Source: Gemmatimonadota bacterium | GTDB taxonomy: Bacteria; Gemmatimonadota; Gemmatimonadetes; Gemmatimonadales; GWC2-71-9 | NCBI GenBank assembly: GCA_022710485.1 | Contig: JAKLGU010000001.1 | Span: forward strand, 62,001-126,000 | Reading direction: 5' to 3' | Length of the DNA: 64,000 bases | Shown here: one piece after another, positions 8,652 to 17,763 of the stretch | How positions within the stretch are numbered: the first letter of the stretch is position 1 | How the letters are laid out: the number at the start of each line of letters is the position of its first letter | The notes under the pieces: generated by a model | What the model was told of the DNA's origin: nothing | What the model saw: the letters and a program-made list of their open reading frames with translations, nothing else | The model's database searches: none | Position numbers and translations under genes: made by a program

Positions 8652-9352
8652 GGGAGGGGATCTGGCTCGACATCGTGGACTCCACGCTGGACGAGCTCCA
8701 CAACCGGGCCGCCGGCGGCGCGGCCGACGGGACCTGGGTGGTGGCCGCGGAGCAACGAGCAGGGCGGGGGTCCCGCGGCCGGACCTGGCACTCGCCGAGA
8801 GGCGGACTGTGGCTGAGCGTGCTCCGAAGGAGCGGCGGGACGATCAGCGGATTCGAGCTTCTGAGCCTCCGCGCGGGCTTGGCGGTGGCCGGTGTGCTGG
8901 ACGGCCTTCCCCCGGTCGCGCCGGTCATGCTGAAATGGCCCAACGACCTGATGGTGCGCAACCGCAAGGTCGGCGGGTTGCTCGCAGAGGCGCGGTGGCA
9001 GGGGGACCGGCTGCAGTGGGTGGCCATCGGGCTCGGCCTCAATGTATCGAACGCCATCCCCGCCGAGCTCGCGGGCCGCGCGGCGTCCCTGAACGAATTC
9101 TGCTCGGAGACGACCGTCGAGGCGCTGGCGGAGCCGATCGCCCGGGCGCTCGCGACCGTGGACCTCGACACGCCCCGGCTGGGACCGGAGGAACTGTCGG
9201 AGCTCCGGGCTCGCGACTGGCTGCTCGACCGCGGCATTTCGTCCCCTCTGGCCGGGACAGGCGCCGGTATCGACGACGAAGGGAGACTGGTGGTCCGCGA
9301 CGAGGGTGGAAGTCTCCTGCGCATCGCCATCGGCGACGTCGTCCAGGCCTGA
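8648..9352 (+). CDS. birA: Biotin--[acetyl-CoA-carboxylase] ligase, single-function type
   Basis: A 234-residue biotin protein ligase that attaches biotin, via biotinyl-AMP, to carboxylase carrier proteins. Signatures: STLDELH near the start, EQRAGRGSRGRTWHSP (the biotinyl-AMP loop), LKWPNDLMV and KVGGLLAE. No N-terminal winged-helix domain is present, so unlike E. coli BirA this protein should not act as the biotin repressor. The ATG overlaps the uppP stop (ATGA), and upstream in-frame sequence lies in another gene's frame. It sits directly before coaX, a common cofactor pairing. Confidence 0.93.
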   Translation: MREGIWLDIVDSTLDELHNRAAGGAADGTWVVAAEQRAGRGSRGRTWHSPRGGLWLSVLRRSGGTISGFELLSLRAGLAVAGVLDGLPPVAPVMLKWPNDLMVRNRKVGGLLAEARWQGDRLQWVAIGLGLNVSNAIPAELAGRAASLNEFCSETTVEALAEPIARALATVDLDTPRLGPEELSELRARDWLLDRGISSPLAGTGAGIDDEGRLVVRDEGGSLLRIAIGDVVQA

Positions 9353-9360
9353 TCCCCGCC

Positions 9361-9389
9361 TTACCGCCCCGCCCTCCAGCCCCTAGATT
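9361..9389 (+). promoter_or_regulatory. Possible promoter just upstream of coaX
   Basis: TTACCG (9361-9366), a 17-bp gap, then TAGATT (9384-9389). The -10-like box ends six bases before the coaX ATG, so a transcript from it would be leaderless. The -35 match is weak. The support is mainly that the same geometry recurs at other operon starts in this window. Confidence 0.35.
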
Positions 9390-9395
9390 CCCCCC

Positions 9396-10175
9396 ATGCT
9401 CCTCGCGCTCGATATCGGCAATACCGAGATAACCGTCGGCCTCTTCCGCGGGGACCAGGTCTCTGCGCACTGGCGGCTCACCACCAATCCCGACCGGACC
9501 CCGGACGAGTGGGGAACCGCACTCGGCACCTTCCTGTTGCACGCCGGGCACTCCCCGAACGAGGTCCGCGCCGTCATCCTGGCCTCCGTGGCTCCCGGTG
9601 TCACCCAGAGCGTGAAGGCCGGCATCGAGTCCGCCACGGCCTGCACGGTGGTGACCGTGGACCCCCGCTCGCCACTCCCGCTCAACTTGGACGTGGACGA
9701 GCCGCTGAGCGTCGGCGCCGACCGGATCGTCAATGCCCTCGCGGTGCTCGAGCTCTGCCGGGCCGATGCCGTGGTGGTGGATTTCGGCACCGCCACGACG
9801 TTCGACTGCGTCACCGGAGACGGGCGCTTCATCGGCGGCGCGATCATGCCCGGGCTCCGCACCTCGGCCGACCAGCTGACGCGCCTCGCCGCCAAGCTCC
9901 CCGCCACGGAGCTCGCCGCTCCCGAGCGGGTCATCGGCCGGCGGACGGAGGAGTGCATCCGGGCCGGCGTGCTCTTCGGCGCGGCCGACGCCGCCGACGG
10001 CATGCTGCGACGGATCTTCGACGAGTGGCCGACCGCCACCAAGCCGGTGGTCATCGCCACCGGCGGGCTGGCCGGGATCATCGCCCCCTATTCGACCCTC
10101 ATCCGGCGGATCGAACCCGACCTGACGCTCCGCGGCCTCCGCATTGCGGCCAGCCATCTCGGACTTCGCTGGTGA
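9396..10175 (+). CDS. coaX: Type III pantothenate kinase
   Basis: A 259-residue kinase of the ASKHA fold that phosphorylates pantothenate, the first step of coenzyme A synthesis. The phosphate-binding DIGNT (residues 6-10), the GADR motif (107-110, with the catalytic Asp109) and DFGTATTFD (129-137) are intact. Length is typical. No ribosome-binding site is evident, and a -10-like TAGATT lies six bases upstream. The stop overlaps the GTG of the next gene. Confidence 0.95.
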   Translation: MLLALDIGNTEITVGLFRGDQVSAHWRLTTNPDRTPDEWGTALGTFLLHAGHSPNEVRAVILASVAPGVTQSVKAGIESATACTVVTVDPRSPLPLNLDVDEPLSVGADRIVNALAVLELCRADAVVVDFGTATTFDCVTGDGRFIGGAIMPGLRTSADQLTRLAAKLPATELAAPERVIGRRTEECIRAGVLFGAADAADGMLRRIFDEWPTATKPVVIATGGLAGIIAPYSTLIRRIEPDLTLRGLRIAASHLGLRW

Positions 10176-11113
10176 CCGAGCCCGCGAGCTCCCCCTTCCG
10201 CCGCGCGGGCTACGGGCTTCTCGGCTCGCACTTCGACTACCTCCTCCATACCCGCCCTGCCGAGTGGCCGATCATGGCCGCGCACACCTCGCTCGGGTAT
10301 GTGCTGGCCGTCGGGTTCACCGGACTCGCCAGCGGGGAGTCGCTCGGCGCGGCCCTGCTCGGCCTGGCGCTCTGGGTCGTCTTCCTGAACGGCGGCACGC
10401 TGGCCATCAACTCGGCCTTTGATAAAGACGAGGGCGACATCGGGTACCTCCGCCAACCGCCGCCCGTACCGAGGCACCTGTTCGGGTTCGGCATGGCGCT
10501 CCTCCTCGCCGGCGGGGCGGCCTCCCTCCTCCTGCCCCCGGCCTTCACGGCGGCCTATGGCGCCTGCTTCGTCATGTCGGTCCTCTATTCCGTGCCGCCG
10601 TTCCGCTTCAAGGCGGTGGCGGGGGTGGACTGGCTCATCAACATGATCGGATTCGGTGCGCTCACCCCGTACGCGGGCTGGGCGGTGACCGGACGGCCGG
10701 CCGACCGGCCCATCGTCCTGGTGTTCGCCGCCTTCGCGCCCCTCTTCGCCGCGCTCTACCCGCTCACCCAGATCTACCAGTTCGAGGAAGACCGGCGCCG
10801 AGGCGACCGGACGCTGGCGCTGATGCTGGGTGAACGGGCCAGCCTGGTGCTGGCGATGGCGGCCGCGGTGGTGGCGTTCGTGATGTTCGGCTTCGCCGGG
10901 GCGGGCAGGGGCTGGTCGATGCTGGCGCCGGCGGGCGGCTGGCGCGTCGGACTGCTGGCTGTCGCCTTCCTGGCATGGATGGTCGTCCTGCTCCCTTGGC
11001 TGGTCCGGTGCCGAACGATGACGCCCGCCGAGCACCAGCGGGGGATGTACGCTGCGCTGGCGGCCTGGGCCGTGACCGACGTCGCCGTGGCCGTGGGGTT
11101 CGGCCTGGGCTGA
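10172..11113 (+). CDS. UbiA-family prenyltransferase
   Basis: A 313-residue polytopic membrane protein with eight or more hydrophobic segments. The first Asp-rich motif (NSAFDKDEGD) and the second (YQFEEDRRRGDRTLA) match the magnesium-diphosphate sites of UbiA-type enzymes, which attach prenyl chains to aromatic or other acceptors. The acceptor cannot be told from sequence; menaquinone, heme O, archaeal-type lipid and carotenoid enzymes all share the fold. The GTG start overlaps the coaX stop (GTGA). Confidence 0.85.
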   Translation: MTEPASSPFRRAGYGLLGSHFDYLLHTRPAEWPIMAAHTSLGYVLAVGFTGLASGESLGAALLGLALWVVFLNGGTLAINSAFDKDEGDIGYLRQPPPVPRHLFGFGMALLLAGGAASLLLPPAFTAAYGACFVMSVLYSVPPFRFKAVAGVDWLINMIGFGALTPYAGWAVTGRPADRPIVLVFAAFAPLFAALYPLTQIYQFEEDRRRGDRTLALMLGERASLVLAMAAAVVAFVMFGFAGAGRGWSMLAPAGGWRVGLLAVAFLAWMVVLLPWLVRCRTMTPAEHQRGMYAALAAWAVTDVAVAVGFGLG

Positions 11114-11117
11114 ACCC

Positions 11118-11147
11118 TTGGCCGGGCGGTTGGCCGCCCGCTATAAT
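11118..11147 (+). promoter_or_regulatory. Promoter with perfect TATAAT and a hairpin in its spacer
   Basis: TTGGCC (11118-11123), 18 bp, then TATAAT (11142-11147), the only perfect -10 consensus I noticed. The spacer is largely the inverted repeat GGGCGG-TTGG-CCGCCC (11124-11139). Transcription would start near 11154, leaving about 24 nt of leader with a GGGAG ribosome site before ATG 11178. Confidence 0.6.
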
Positions 11148-11177
11148 TCCCGCAATCCACCCCATCTGGGAGCCGGC

Positions 11178-11804
11178 ATGAGTTCCGCAGTTCGCGCCGA
11201 TTCGGGCACCGACCTGACCGATCTGCCCTACGTCCTCCGCTCGGCTGTCACGCTGGGCGTCATCACGGCCGTCGTGGTCGTGGCGATGTCGTTCATCACG
11301 AGATTCCTGGCCGGTGCGGCGGAATTCGGGCTCGGCGCGGTCGTCCTCGTGGCGGGACTCACCGCCGTGACGTTCCTCCCGGGCAGCTGGACCCGGCCCC
11401 GGACCATCGAGGGGATCGCCGGCGCGGCCGGCATCGGACTGGCCGCCACCGTCGTCTTCCTCGTGATCGACGTGTCGGCCCTCCAGCCGACGGGGATCTA
11501 CACCAACCGCTGGCACGAAATCGGCGGCGGGAGCAACTGGTGGTACCACCCGGTGTGGTGGATGGTGGGGACTTTCCTCCCGTGGATGGGGGCCCAGATC
11601 CTGGCCAGCCAGGCGCGGTCGGGTGCCGCGTCGATCGCCAAGGGCATGGTGACCGCTCTCGCCCTGACCATCGCCTGCTGGGTGCTCGCCGTGCTGCTCC
11701 ATTTCCCGGGCGCGGGGTGGAACCTCGGCAGCTTCGGCGTGGCGTTCCTGCCAGGCGTGACGCTCGCGGCGGTGCTGGGCGCGCTCGGCGGCCGGCGCAG
11801 CTGA
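11178..11804 (+). CDS. Multi-pass membrane protein of unknown function
   Basis: A 208-residue protein with five probable membrane helices and a short hydrophilic N-terminus. A Trp-rich stretch (NWWYHPVWWMVGTFLPW) in the middle is the most distinctive feature. I do not recognise the family. The start is supported by GGGAG six bases upstream and by the promoter at 11118-11147. It heads a run of four co-directional genes, all membrane or exported. Confidence 0.75.
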   Translation: MSSAVRADSGTDLTDLPYVLRSAVTLGVITAVVVVAMSFITRFLAGAAEFGLGAVVLVAGLTAVTFLPGSWTRPRTIEGIAGAAGIGLAATVVFLVIDVSALQPTGIYTNRWHEIGGGSNWWYHPVWWMVGTFLPWMGAQILASQARSGAASIAKGMVTALALTIACWVLAVLLHFPGAGWNLGSFGVAFLPGVTLAAVLGALGGRRS

Positions 11805-11808
11805 GGCG

Positions 11809-12108
11809 ATGCGCGCGAAGATCATCCTCCTCCGCGCCTCCGGATGGCTGCTGACGCCCTTCGTGGCGTTGGCAGCCTCTTTTTTGGGCGCACTCGTCGG
11901 CACCGTCCTGGCCGCTCTCCTGCCCAACCCGATTCATGGCGTGGCACTGACGGTGGCGCTGGGTGGCGCGGCAGGGTACCTGACCGTCCACTACTGGCTC
12001 CGCGCCCTCCGCCATTCGCCCCGGCTCCAGCACGCGCTGCATGTCCTGCCGGATGGAACCCCGGAAGCGGCCGCCGCCGACGGACCACCTCCCGAGGGGG
12101 AGCCCTGA
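11809..12108 (+). CDS. Small two-helix membrane protein, unknown function
   Basis: 99 residues: two hydrophobic segments (about 8-36 and 43-62) with a GALVGTVLAALLP glycine/alanine pattern, then an acidic, proline-rich cytoplasmic-type tail. It is not recognised. It lies 4 bp after the previous membrane protein, and its stop shares a base with the ATG of the following lipoprotein (TGATG), so the genes are translationally coupled. Confidence 0.65.
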   Translation: MRAKIILLRASGWLLTPFVALAASFLGALVGTVLAALLPNPIHGVALTVALGGAAGYLTVHYWLRALRHSPRLQHALHVLPDGTPEAAAADGPPPEGEP

Positions 12109-12506
12109 TGCGACCGTCGCTCCTCGGCTGCCTGATCGCCGCCGCGCTCTCCGGGTGCGCCGGCGACGCCCCGCCGCCGGAGACGACGCCGCGCGCGGAT
12201 TCGGCGGTGGCGACGCAGGCGTTCCCCACGTTGCCGGATTCCCTGGCGCTCCTCGCGCCGGGCGGCACCGAAGTCTGGTTTTCGGGTGCGCGCCTCGGGA
12301 CCGACTCCCTCGGGGGCACCTGCACCGAGCGGGGACTCGTCATCGTCCGCGGCCAATCACGGATCCTCGTGCCGCTCCTCATGACCGGCGTGCCCCCGAC
12401 ACTCGTGGACGATTCCACCATCCGCGCCCGCATCTGGCTCAACTGCCGTCCCGGGAACACCTACGAGGTGAACCTGCGCACCGGCACGCCGACCAGGACC
12501 AAGTGA
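12108..12506 (+). CDS. Predicted small lipoprotein
   Basis: 132 residues. A short lipoprotein signal (MRPSLLGCLIAAALSGCAG; lipobox LSGC) is followed by a Pro/Ala/Thr linker and a compact beta-rich domain. Two cysteines (GTCTERG and LNCRPG) could form a disulfide. The family is not recognised. It sits between a small membrane protein and the secreted NlpC/P60 protein, overlapping both. Confidence 0.7.
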   Translation: MRPSLLGCLIAAALSGCAGDAPPPETTPRADSAVATQAFPTLPDSLALLAPGGTEVWFSGARLGTDSLGGTCTERGLVIVRGQSRILVPLLMTGVPPTLVDDSTIRARIWLNCRPGNTYEVNLRTGTPTRTK

Positions 12507-13462
12507 ACACCGGACGACGGCTTCCCTCACGGGGAACGGCAGCCCTGCTGACCGCGGGCGCGCTGCTCCTGGCGCCCGGCACGCTGCCGGCGCAAAGCGT
12601 TGGCGTCGGGTGGTACTCCGGCTCGCAGGCCACGTATTTCATCTTCAGCGCCGGGGTCACTCGTCCGGTGGCTCCCTCCATCAGCACGACGATCAGCGGG
12701 TCGTGGTACCAGTCGCAGGACGGCGGGGGCGGACTGCTCGGCGCGGGCATCGACCTCAACTTCTGGCGCGGCGGGCGCCCTGGACTCTACGCCGTGGCTG
12801 GTGTGGGGGGTGGGTTCGGCTTCAGCGGTGCCGACGCATTCTGGGCGTCCTACTCGGTCGGTGGCGGATACGACTTCCGGCTCTTCTCGGCGGTCGGGCT
12901 CGGCGTGGAGGCGCGTTGGCAGGGCCTGACCCAGGGAGCGGACGAGGGAGTGCGAGTCAGCGTGCGACTGGGCGGCGGGATGCGCAGGAAGTCCTCGACT
13001 CCATCTCCCACGACGCCTTCGGCCTCGTCCGCGGCGACGGCCGCCCCGGCCGGGCTGACCGGCACCCCGCAGGCGATGGCGGTCGTCGAGACCGCGCTGG
13101 GGGCCATGGGGGCGCCGTACTCCTGGGGCGGGAGCAGTTCCAACGGGTTCGATTGCTCCGGACTGATCCAGTACGCCTATCGGGCGCACGGCATCGCGTT
13201 GCCGCGTACGAGCGTGGACCAGGCGAAGCAGGGGGCCGCGGTGGAACGCGAACTCGCGGTGCTGGCTCCGGGGGACATCCTGACCTTCTCGAGCGGGGCG
13301 GGAGGCGACAAGGTGTCGCACGTGGGCCTGTACCTGGGCGGTGGCGAGTTCATCCACAGCGCCACCAACGGCGTCCAGAAGAGTGTCCTCAGTGCCACCG
13401 ATCCCTACGGCAAGTGGTGGTGGGATCGGTGGGTCGGCGCCCGGCGGGTGATCCCCGCCTAG
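12503..13462 (+). CDS. Secreted beta-barrel-like domain fused to an NlpC/P60 peptidase
   Basis: A 319-residue protein starting with GTG in a GTGA overlap. After a signal peptide (ending LPAQS) comes a Gly/Tyr/Phe-rich region (about 33-165) with alternating hydrophobic residues, as in small outer-membrane barrels. A Ser/Thr/Ala linker precedes an NlpC/P60 domain (about 195-319). The catalytic Cys218 (FDCSGLIQY), His273 (SHVGLYLG) and third polar residue His285 (FIHSATN) are present. NlpC/P60 enzymes cut peptidoglycan stem peptides. The barrel assignment is inference from composition. The stop codon shares a CTAG palindrome with the stop of the convergent gene. Confidence 0.8.
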   Translation: MNTGRRLPSRGTAALLTAGALLLAPGTLPAQSVGVGWYSGSQATYFIFSAGVTRPVAPSISTTISGSWYQSQDGGGGLLGAGIDLNFWRGGRPGLYAVAGVGGGFGFSGADAFWASYSVGGGYDFRLFSAVGLGVEARWQGLTQGADEGVRVSVRLGGGMRRKSSTPSPTTPSASSAATAAPAGLTGTPQAMAVVETALGAMGAPYSWGGSSSNGFDCSGLIQYAYRAHGIALPRTSVDQAKQGAAVERELAVLAPGDILTFSSGAGGDKVSHVGLYLGGGEFIHSATNGVQKSVLSATDPYGKWWWDRWVGARRVIPA

Positions 13463-14514
13463 TTGTGGTCCATGTGCTCGTGCCCTGCCTCCCCCCCACC
13501 TGACGGCTTCCCGATCTTTTCGAGCATCGCGATGTCCGCCTGGATGTCCGGATCGTTCGGGTCCAGGGCGGGCCACCTGGCGTAATCGTCCGGGACGAAG
13601 GCGCCGGCCAGGAGGCCCATCGCGCCATTGGGAATCAGCGCGCCGGTCGGGTTGTCGTAATCAGCCCGGATGCGGTATCGCCGCCCCTCCGTCAGCTTCA
13701 GGCCGTCCCCCCGCACTCCGTAGTACTTCCGCGGCATCTTGCGCAGCAGCCCGGTGGCATCGGTTTCCGCCTTCAGCATGATGATCGTCTTCCCGCTTTG
13801 CACCTCTTCCAGCGACACGAACTCGGCGTAGTCGTGCGCGTGCCCGCCGACGGCCAGCAGGCGTCCCCCGAGCGGCATCGTGAATTCGTAGGACTTCGAG
13901 GACTTCCCGGGGGGCAGGTCGTAGGAGTCGGTGACCCGGCTGTAACTCACGTCCATGTACAGCGGCAGGATGTCCTCGGGGCGGGGCGCCAGGTTCGTGG
14001 GGCTCCAGGCGAGCCGCACCGTGAGCCATGCGCCCTCGATGTCGGCGTCACTGGTGTTGTTCCAAGCCGCGTACATCCCCAACTGATAGCCGCCCTGCAT
14101 CGGGATCCCGATCGACTTCGGAACGCTGACGCTGCCCGTCTCGGATCCGGCCGCCACCATCCGCTCCACGGCCGGATAGAGCAGCTGCCGCCGGTTGAAG
14201 TTCATCACGTTGAGGTGGTGGACCAGCCGGCTGTCGAGCGGCCGGCCCTGCCCATCGGCCAGGGAGATGTCGAACCCCCGGAACCACGCCTCCATCGGCC
14301 ATTCGAATCGGAGCAGGGGAGTGGTGGTGCCCTCCATCTCGTGCATCATCCCGTGGTCCATGTTCTTCGGCATGTGCCGGATGACGAAGGGACCGGCGGT
14401 GACAACGACCTCCCGGCGGGACGAATCCACCGTGACCCGGAGCGTCGGCCCGGAATCGGGGCTCGCCGTGGCGAGTACGAGCGGGGCAAGGAGGGCGAGC
14501 GAGGCGGACAGCAT
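13459..14514 (-). CDS. Secreted His/Met-rich protein, possibly related to type II copper monooxygenases
   Basis: 351 residues from ATG 14514, chosen for an AGGAAG ribosome site and a clean signal peptide (MLSASLALLAPLVLATAS). The mature N-terminal part is rich in His and Met (HMPKNMDHGMMHEMEG). Further on come LVHHLNVMN and GGHAHDYAEF. These resemble the HH copper motif and the H-x-H copper motif of peptidylglycine monooxygenase-type enzymes, but overall similarity is only suggestive. The tail is again His-rich (GHEHMDHN). It is a single gene convergent with the NlpC/P60 gene. I do not assign an activity. Confidence 0.7.
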   Translation of the reverse strand: MLSASLALLAPLVLATASPDSGPTLRVTVDSSRREVVVTAGPFVIRHMPKNMDHGMMHEMEGTTTPLLRFEWPMEAWFRGFDISLADGQGRPLDSRLVHHLNVMNFNRRQLLYPAVERMVAAGSETGSVSVPKSIGIPMQGGYQLGMYAAWNNTSDADIEGAWLTVRLAWSPTNLAPRPEDILPLYMDVSYSRVTDSYDLPPGKSSKSYEFTMPLGGRLLAVGGHAHDYAEFVSLEEVQSGKTIIMLKAETDATGLLRKMPRKYYGVRGDGLKLTEGRRYRIRADYDNPTGALIPNGAMGLLAGAFVPDDYARWPALDPNDPDIQADIAMLEKIGKPSGGGEAGHEHMDHN

Positions 14515-14677
14515 GGTCGGCTTCCTGGTTCGAGAGGGACGGCAGCGCGTGGGAAGCATAAGCATTCCCCGCGTCTCGAAAAAGCATGAAAACGACTGGA
14601 AATGTCCACTTGGCAGTGGGTCGGTCGGCTCGGCACACCATGGACGACTCGACCCCTGAACTTCCTGTCAAAGTGAC

Positions 14678-14704
14678 TTAGCACTCCGGCCCGCCGATTG
14701 CCAA
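14678..14704. promoter_or_regulatory. CIRCE-like HrcA operator, upstream copy
   Basis: TTAGCACTC (14678-14686), nine bases, GATTGCCAA (14696-14704). The left arm matches the CIRCE consensus at 9/9 positions and the right arm matches GAGTGCTAA at 7/9. It lies 18 bp upstream of the -35 box of the groE promoter, an unusual position for a CIRCE element. Confidence 0.6.
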
Positions 14705-14721
14705 AGCGGGGGTGCGCCCGC

Positions 14722-14749
14722 TTGACATCGGGGGACTTTTGGTTACGTT
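14722..14749 (+). promoter_or_regulatory. groESL promoter
   Basis: A perfect TTGACA (14722-14727), 16 bp, TACGTT (14744-14749). The predicted start of transcription (about 14756) falls at the edge of the second CIRCE-like repeat. The same -10 sequence is found in the minus-strand promoter at 28055-28083. Confidence 0.75.
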
Positions 14750-14758
14750 CCCTGCGTT

Positions 14759-14785
14759 CTGGCACTCCTGGAGCCAGAGTGCCAA
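14759..14785. promoter_or_regulatory. CIRCE element overlapping the groE transcription start
   Basis: CTGGCACTC (14759-14767), nine bases, GAGTGCCAA (14777-14785). It matches the CIRCE consensus at 15 of 18 arm positions with the exact 9-bp spacer, and sits at the predicted transcription start. This is the classical place for HrcA repression, which is relieved on heat shock. hrcA is not in the window. Confidence 0.85.
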
Positions 14786-14839
14786 TATGCTGTCGAATCA
14801 CGAGTTACACCATCCCATCCATGTTGCTGGAGGCAGGAA

Positions 14840-15154
14840 ATGTCCACTGCGACCAAGAGCAAGACGAAGCTCAGCATCAAGCCGCTGGAAGACCGTGTCG
14901 TCATCATGCCGTCGGACGAGTCCGAGACCATGCGTGGCGGCCTCTACATCCCCGACACCGCCAAGGAAAAGCCGACCCAGGGCGAAGTGATCGCCGTCGG
15001 TCCCGGCCGGATGGACAAGGGCGCCCGCGTTCCGATGGACCTGTCGGTCGGCGACAAGGTCATCTACGGCAAGTACAGCGGCACCCCGTTCCAGCTCGGC
15101 GACGACGAAGTCATCATCATCAAGGCCTCGGACATCCTCGCCAAGATCGGCTGA
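14840..15154 (+). CDS. groES: Co-chaperonin GroES
   Basis: A 104-residue heptameric lid of the GroEL folding chamber. [13 protein letters not shown], the mobile-loop region with [13 protein letters not shown], and [10 protein letters not shown] are all typical; an N-terminal extension of about eight residues is rich in Lys/Thr/Ser. A GGAGG ribosome site is present. It is followed by groEL 32 bp downstream and controlled by the CIRCE operators upstream. Confidence 0.97.
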   Translation: MSTATKSKTKLSIKPLEDRVVIMPSDESETMRGGLYIPDTAKEKPTQGEVIAVGPGRMDKGARVPMDLSVGDKVIYGKYSGTPFQLGDDEVIIIKASDILAKIG

Positions 15155-15186
15155 GCGTCCGCAACACATTCGAGGAGATTCGCACC

Positions 15187-16818
<1,632 letters not shown>

Positions 16819-16832
16819 TCCCCTCCGCTTTC

Positions 16833-16876
16833 CCAAGACCAGGCGGGCGCACTCCGGTGCGCCCGCTTTGTCTTGG
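16833..16876 (+). terminator. groEL intrinsic terminator
   Basis: GCGGGCGCA (16843-16851), loop CTCCGG, TGCGCCCGC (16858-16866), followed by TTTGTCTT. An outer arm pair CCAAGAC (16833-16839) / GTCTTGG (16870-16876) can extend or replace the lower stem. The inner stem is nine perfect GC-rich pairs. Confidence 0.8.
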
Positions 16877-16892
16877 TATTATCCTTCGAGCC

Positions 16893-17309
16893 ATGACGCA
16901 CACCCGCCACCGCCTGCACCTTCCCGCGCGCCTCGGCCTGCTGGCCCTAGCCTGCCTCCTGCCGTCGGCCGCACGCGCGCAATCGAAGGCACCCGCCGCC
17001 CCGTCCGTCCAGGGGACCTGGCAGGTGGATGCGTCGTCGGTGGCCGGCAAGGGCCCGCGCGAGGTCATCATCCGGGCCGACAGCAGCGCCTCCTGGGGCA
17101 AGGAGACGGTGCGCTGGCGGCTTCCGGCCCCGGACAAGATCATGATCGCGCTGGGCGGGGAGTGGGAGACGTACCGGATGAAGATCAAGGACAACAAGCT
17201 GACGCTCTCGGGCGGCGACCTGAGCGAACCGATCACCCTGAAGCGGACCGGCCCCGCGACGCCGAGACCCGATTCAGTTCCCGTCCCGCCGGATCCCGAT
17301 ACCGAGTAG
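16893..17309 (+). CDS. Small secreted protein, lipocalin-like fold possible
   Basis: 138 residues with a clear signal peptide (ending ARAQS), then a beta-rich domain beginning VQGTWQVDASS and a Pro/Asp-rich tail. The GTW opening and the alternating strands recall lipocalin-like domains, but I do not recognise a specific family. ATG 16893 is ten bases after a TATTAT box (16877-16882), so the mRNA may have almost no leader. The groEL terminator separates it from the chaperonin operon. Confidence 0.65.
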   Translation: MTHTRHRLHLPARLGLLALACLLPSAARAQSKAPAAPSVQGTWQVDASSVAGKGPREVIIRADSSASWGKETVRWRLPAPDKIMIALGGEWETYRMKIKDNKLTLSGGDLSEPITLKRTGPATPRPDSVPVPPDPDTE

Positions 17310-17370
17310 GCAGGCGTCGCCGCACGATGAATGTTGCGGCGCCCAGCCCCCGGTGTTAGGTATCCACTGA

Positions 17371-17763
17371 ATGCGCCATTCGCGCCGCCACGGCCTCCCG
17401 ACTGCACTCCTCGCCCTGACCTTGGGCGTCGCCCTCCTCCTCCCCGAGGTCGGCCACAGTCTCGCGCACCACGAGTCCGCCGCCCACGAACTGTCCCACG
17501 ACGCCGGCCATCAGGCCGGGAGCATCGACGGCCGCGGCCTCCATGACGCGGGGGCGTTGGCCGACCATCCGCACCTCGAGCTGGCCGCTCCCCTCCCCGC
17601 AAGGCCGTTGCTGATACACGCGGTCATCGTACGAGGCGGGGCCCTCCTCGCGCACGACCTCGCTGAATCGTCCGCCGTGCCACCGATCCTCGCCGCCGGG
17701 CTCCCGCCTGGTGACTTGACGCTTCGACCCCCACCGCCCGCCCGCGCACCTCCCCTGATCTGA
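17371..17763 (+). CDS. His-rich small exported protein preceding a copper-type efflux operon
   Basis: 130 residues. A signal peptide or membrane anchor (LPTALLALTLGVALLLPEVGHSLA) leads into a His-rich stretch (HHESAAHELSHDAGH) and then a Pro-rich tail. Small His-rich exported proteins of this kind often precede heavy-metal RND genes and may buffer or sense metal in the periplasm; that role is inferred. A weak TTGCGG-N17-TAGGTA promoter ends eight bases before the ATG. A GC-rich hairpin (17313-17343, arms GCCGCA/TGCGGC) without a U tract lies between it and the previous gene. Confidence 0.65.
   Translation: MRHSRRHGLPTALLALTLGVALLLPEVGHSLAHHESAAHELSHDAGHQAGSIDGRGLHDAGALADHPHLELAAPLPARPLLIHAVIVRGGALLAHDLAESSAVPPILAAGLPPGDLTLRPPPPARAPPLI

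Larger units (their letters stand above)
14515..14839. other. Regulatory region between the secreted His/Met-rich gene and groES
   Basis: A 325-bp non-coding stretch. The right half (14678-14785) holds two CIRCE-like inverted repeats around a strong promoter reading into groES. The left half (14515-14677) should hold the promoter of the minus-strand gene. The best match there is a weak TTTTCG-N16-TATCAT-like arrangement (TATGCT), not convincing enough to annotate. A GGAGG site precedes the groES ATG. Confidence 0.7.

Noticed and set aside
11124..11139. Hairpin after ubiA as an intrinsic terminator
   Set aside because: Six-pair stem without a following U tract, and it sits inside a good promoter spacer.
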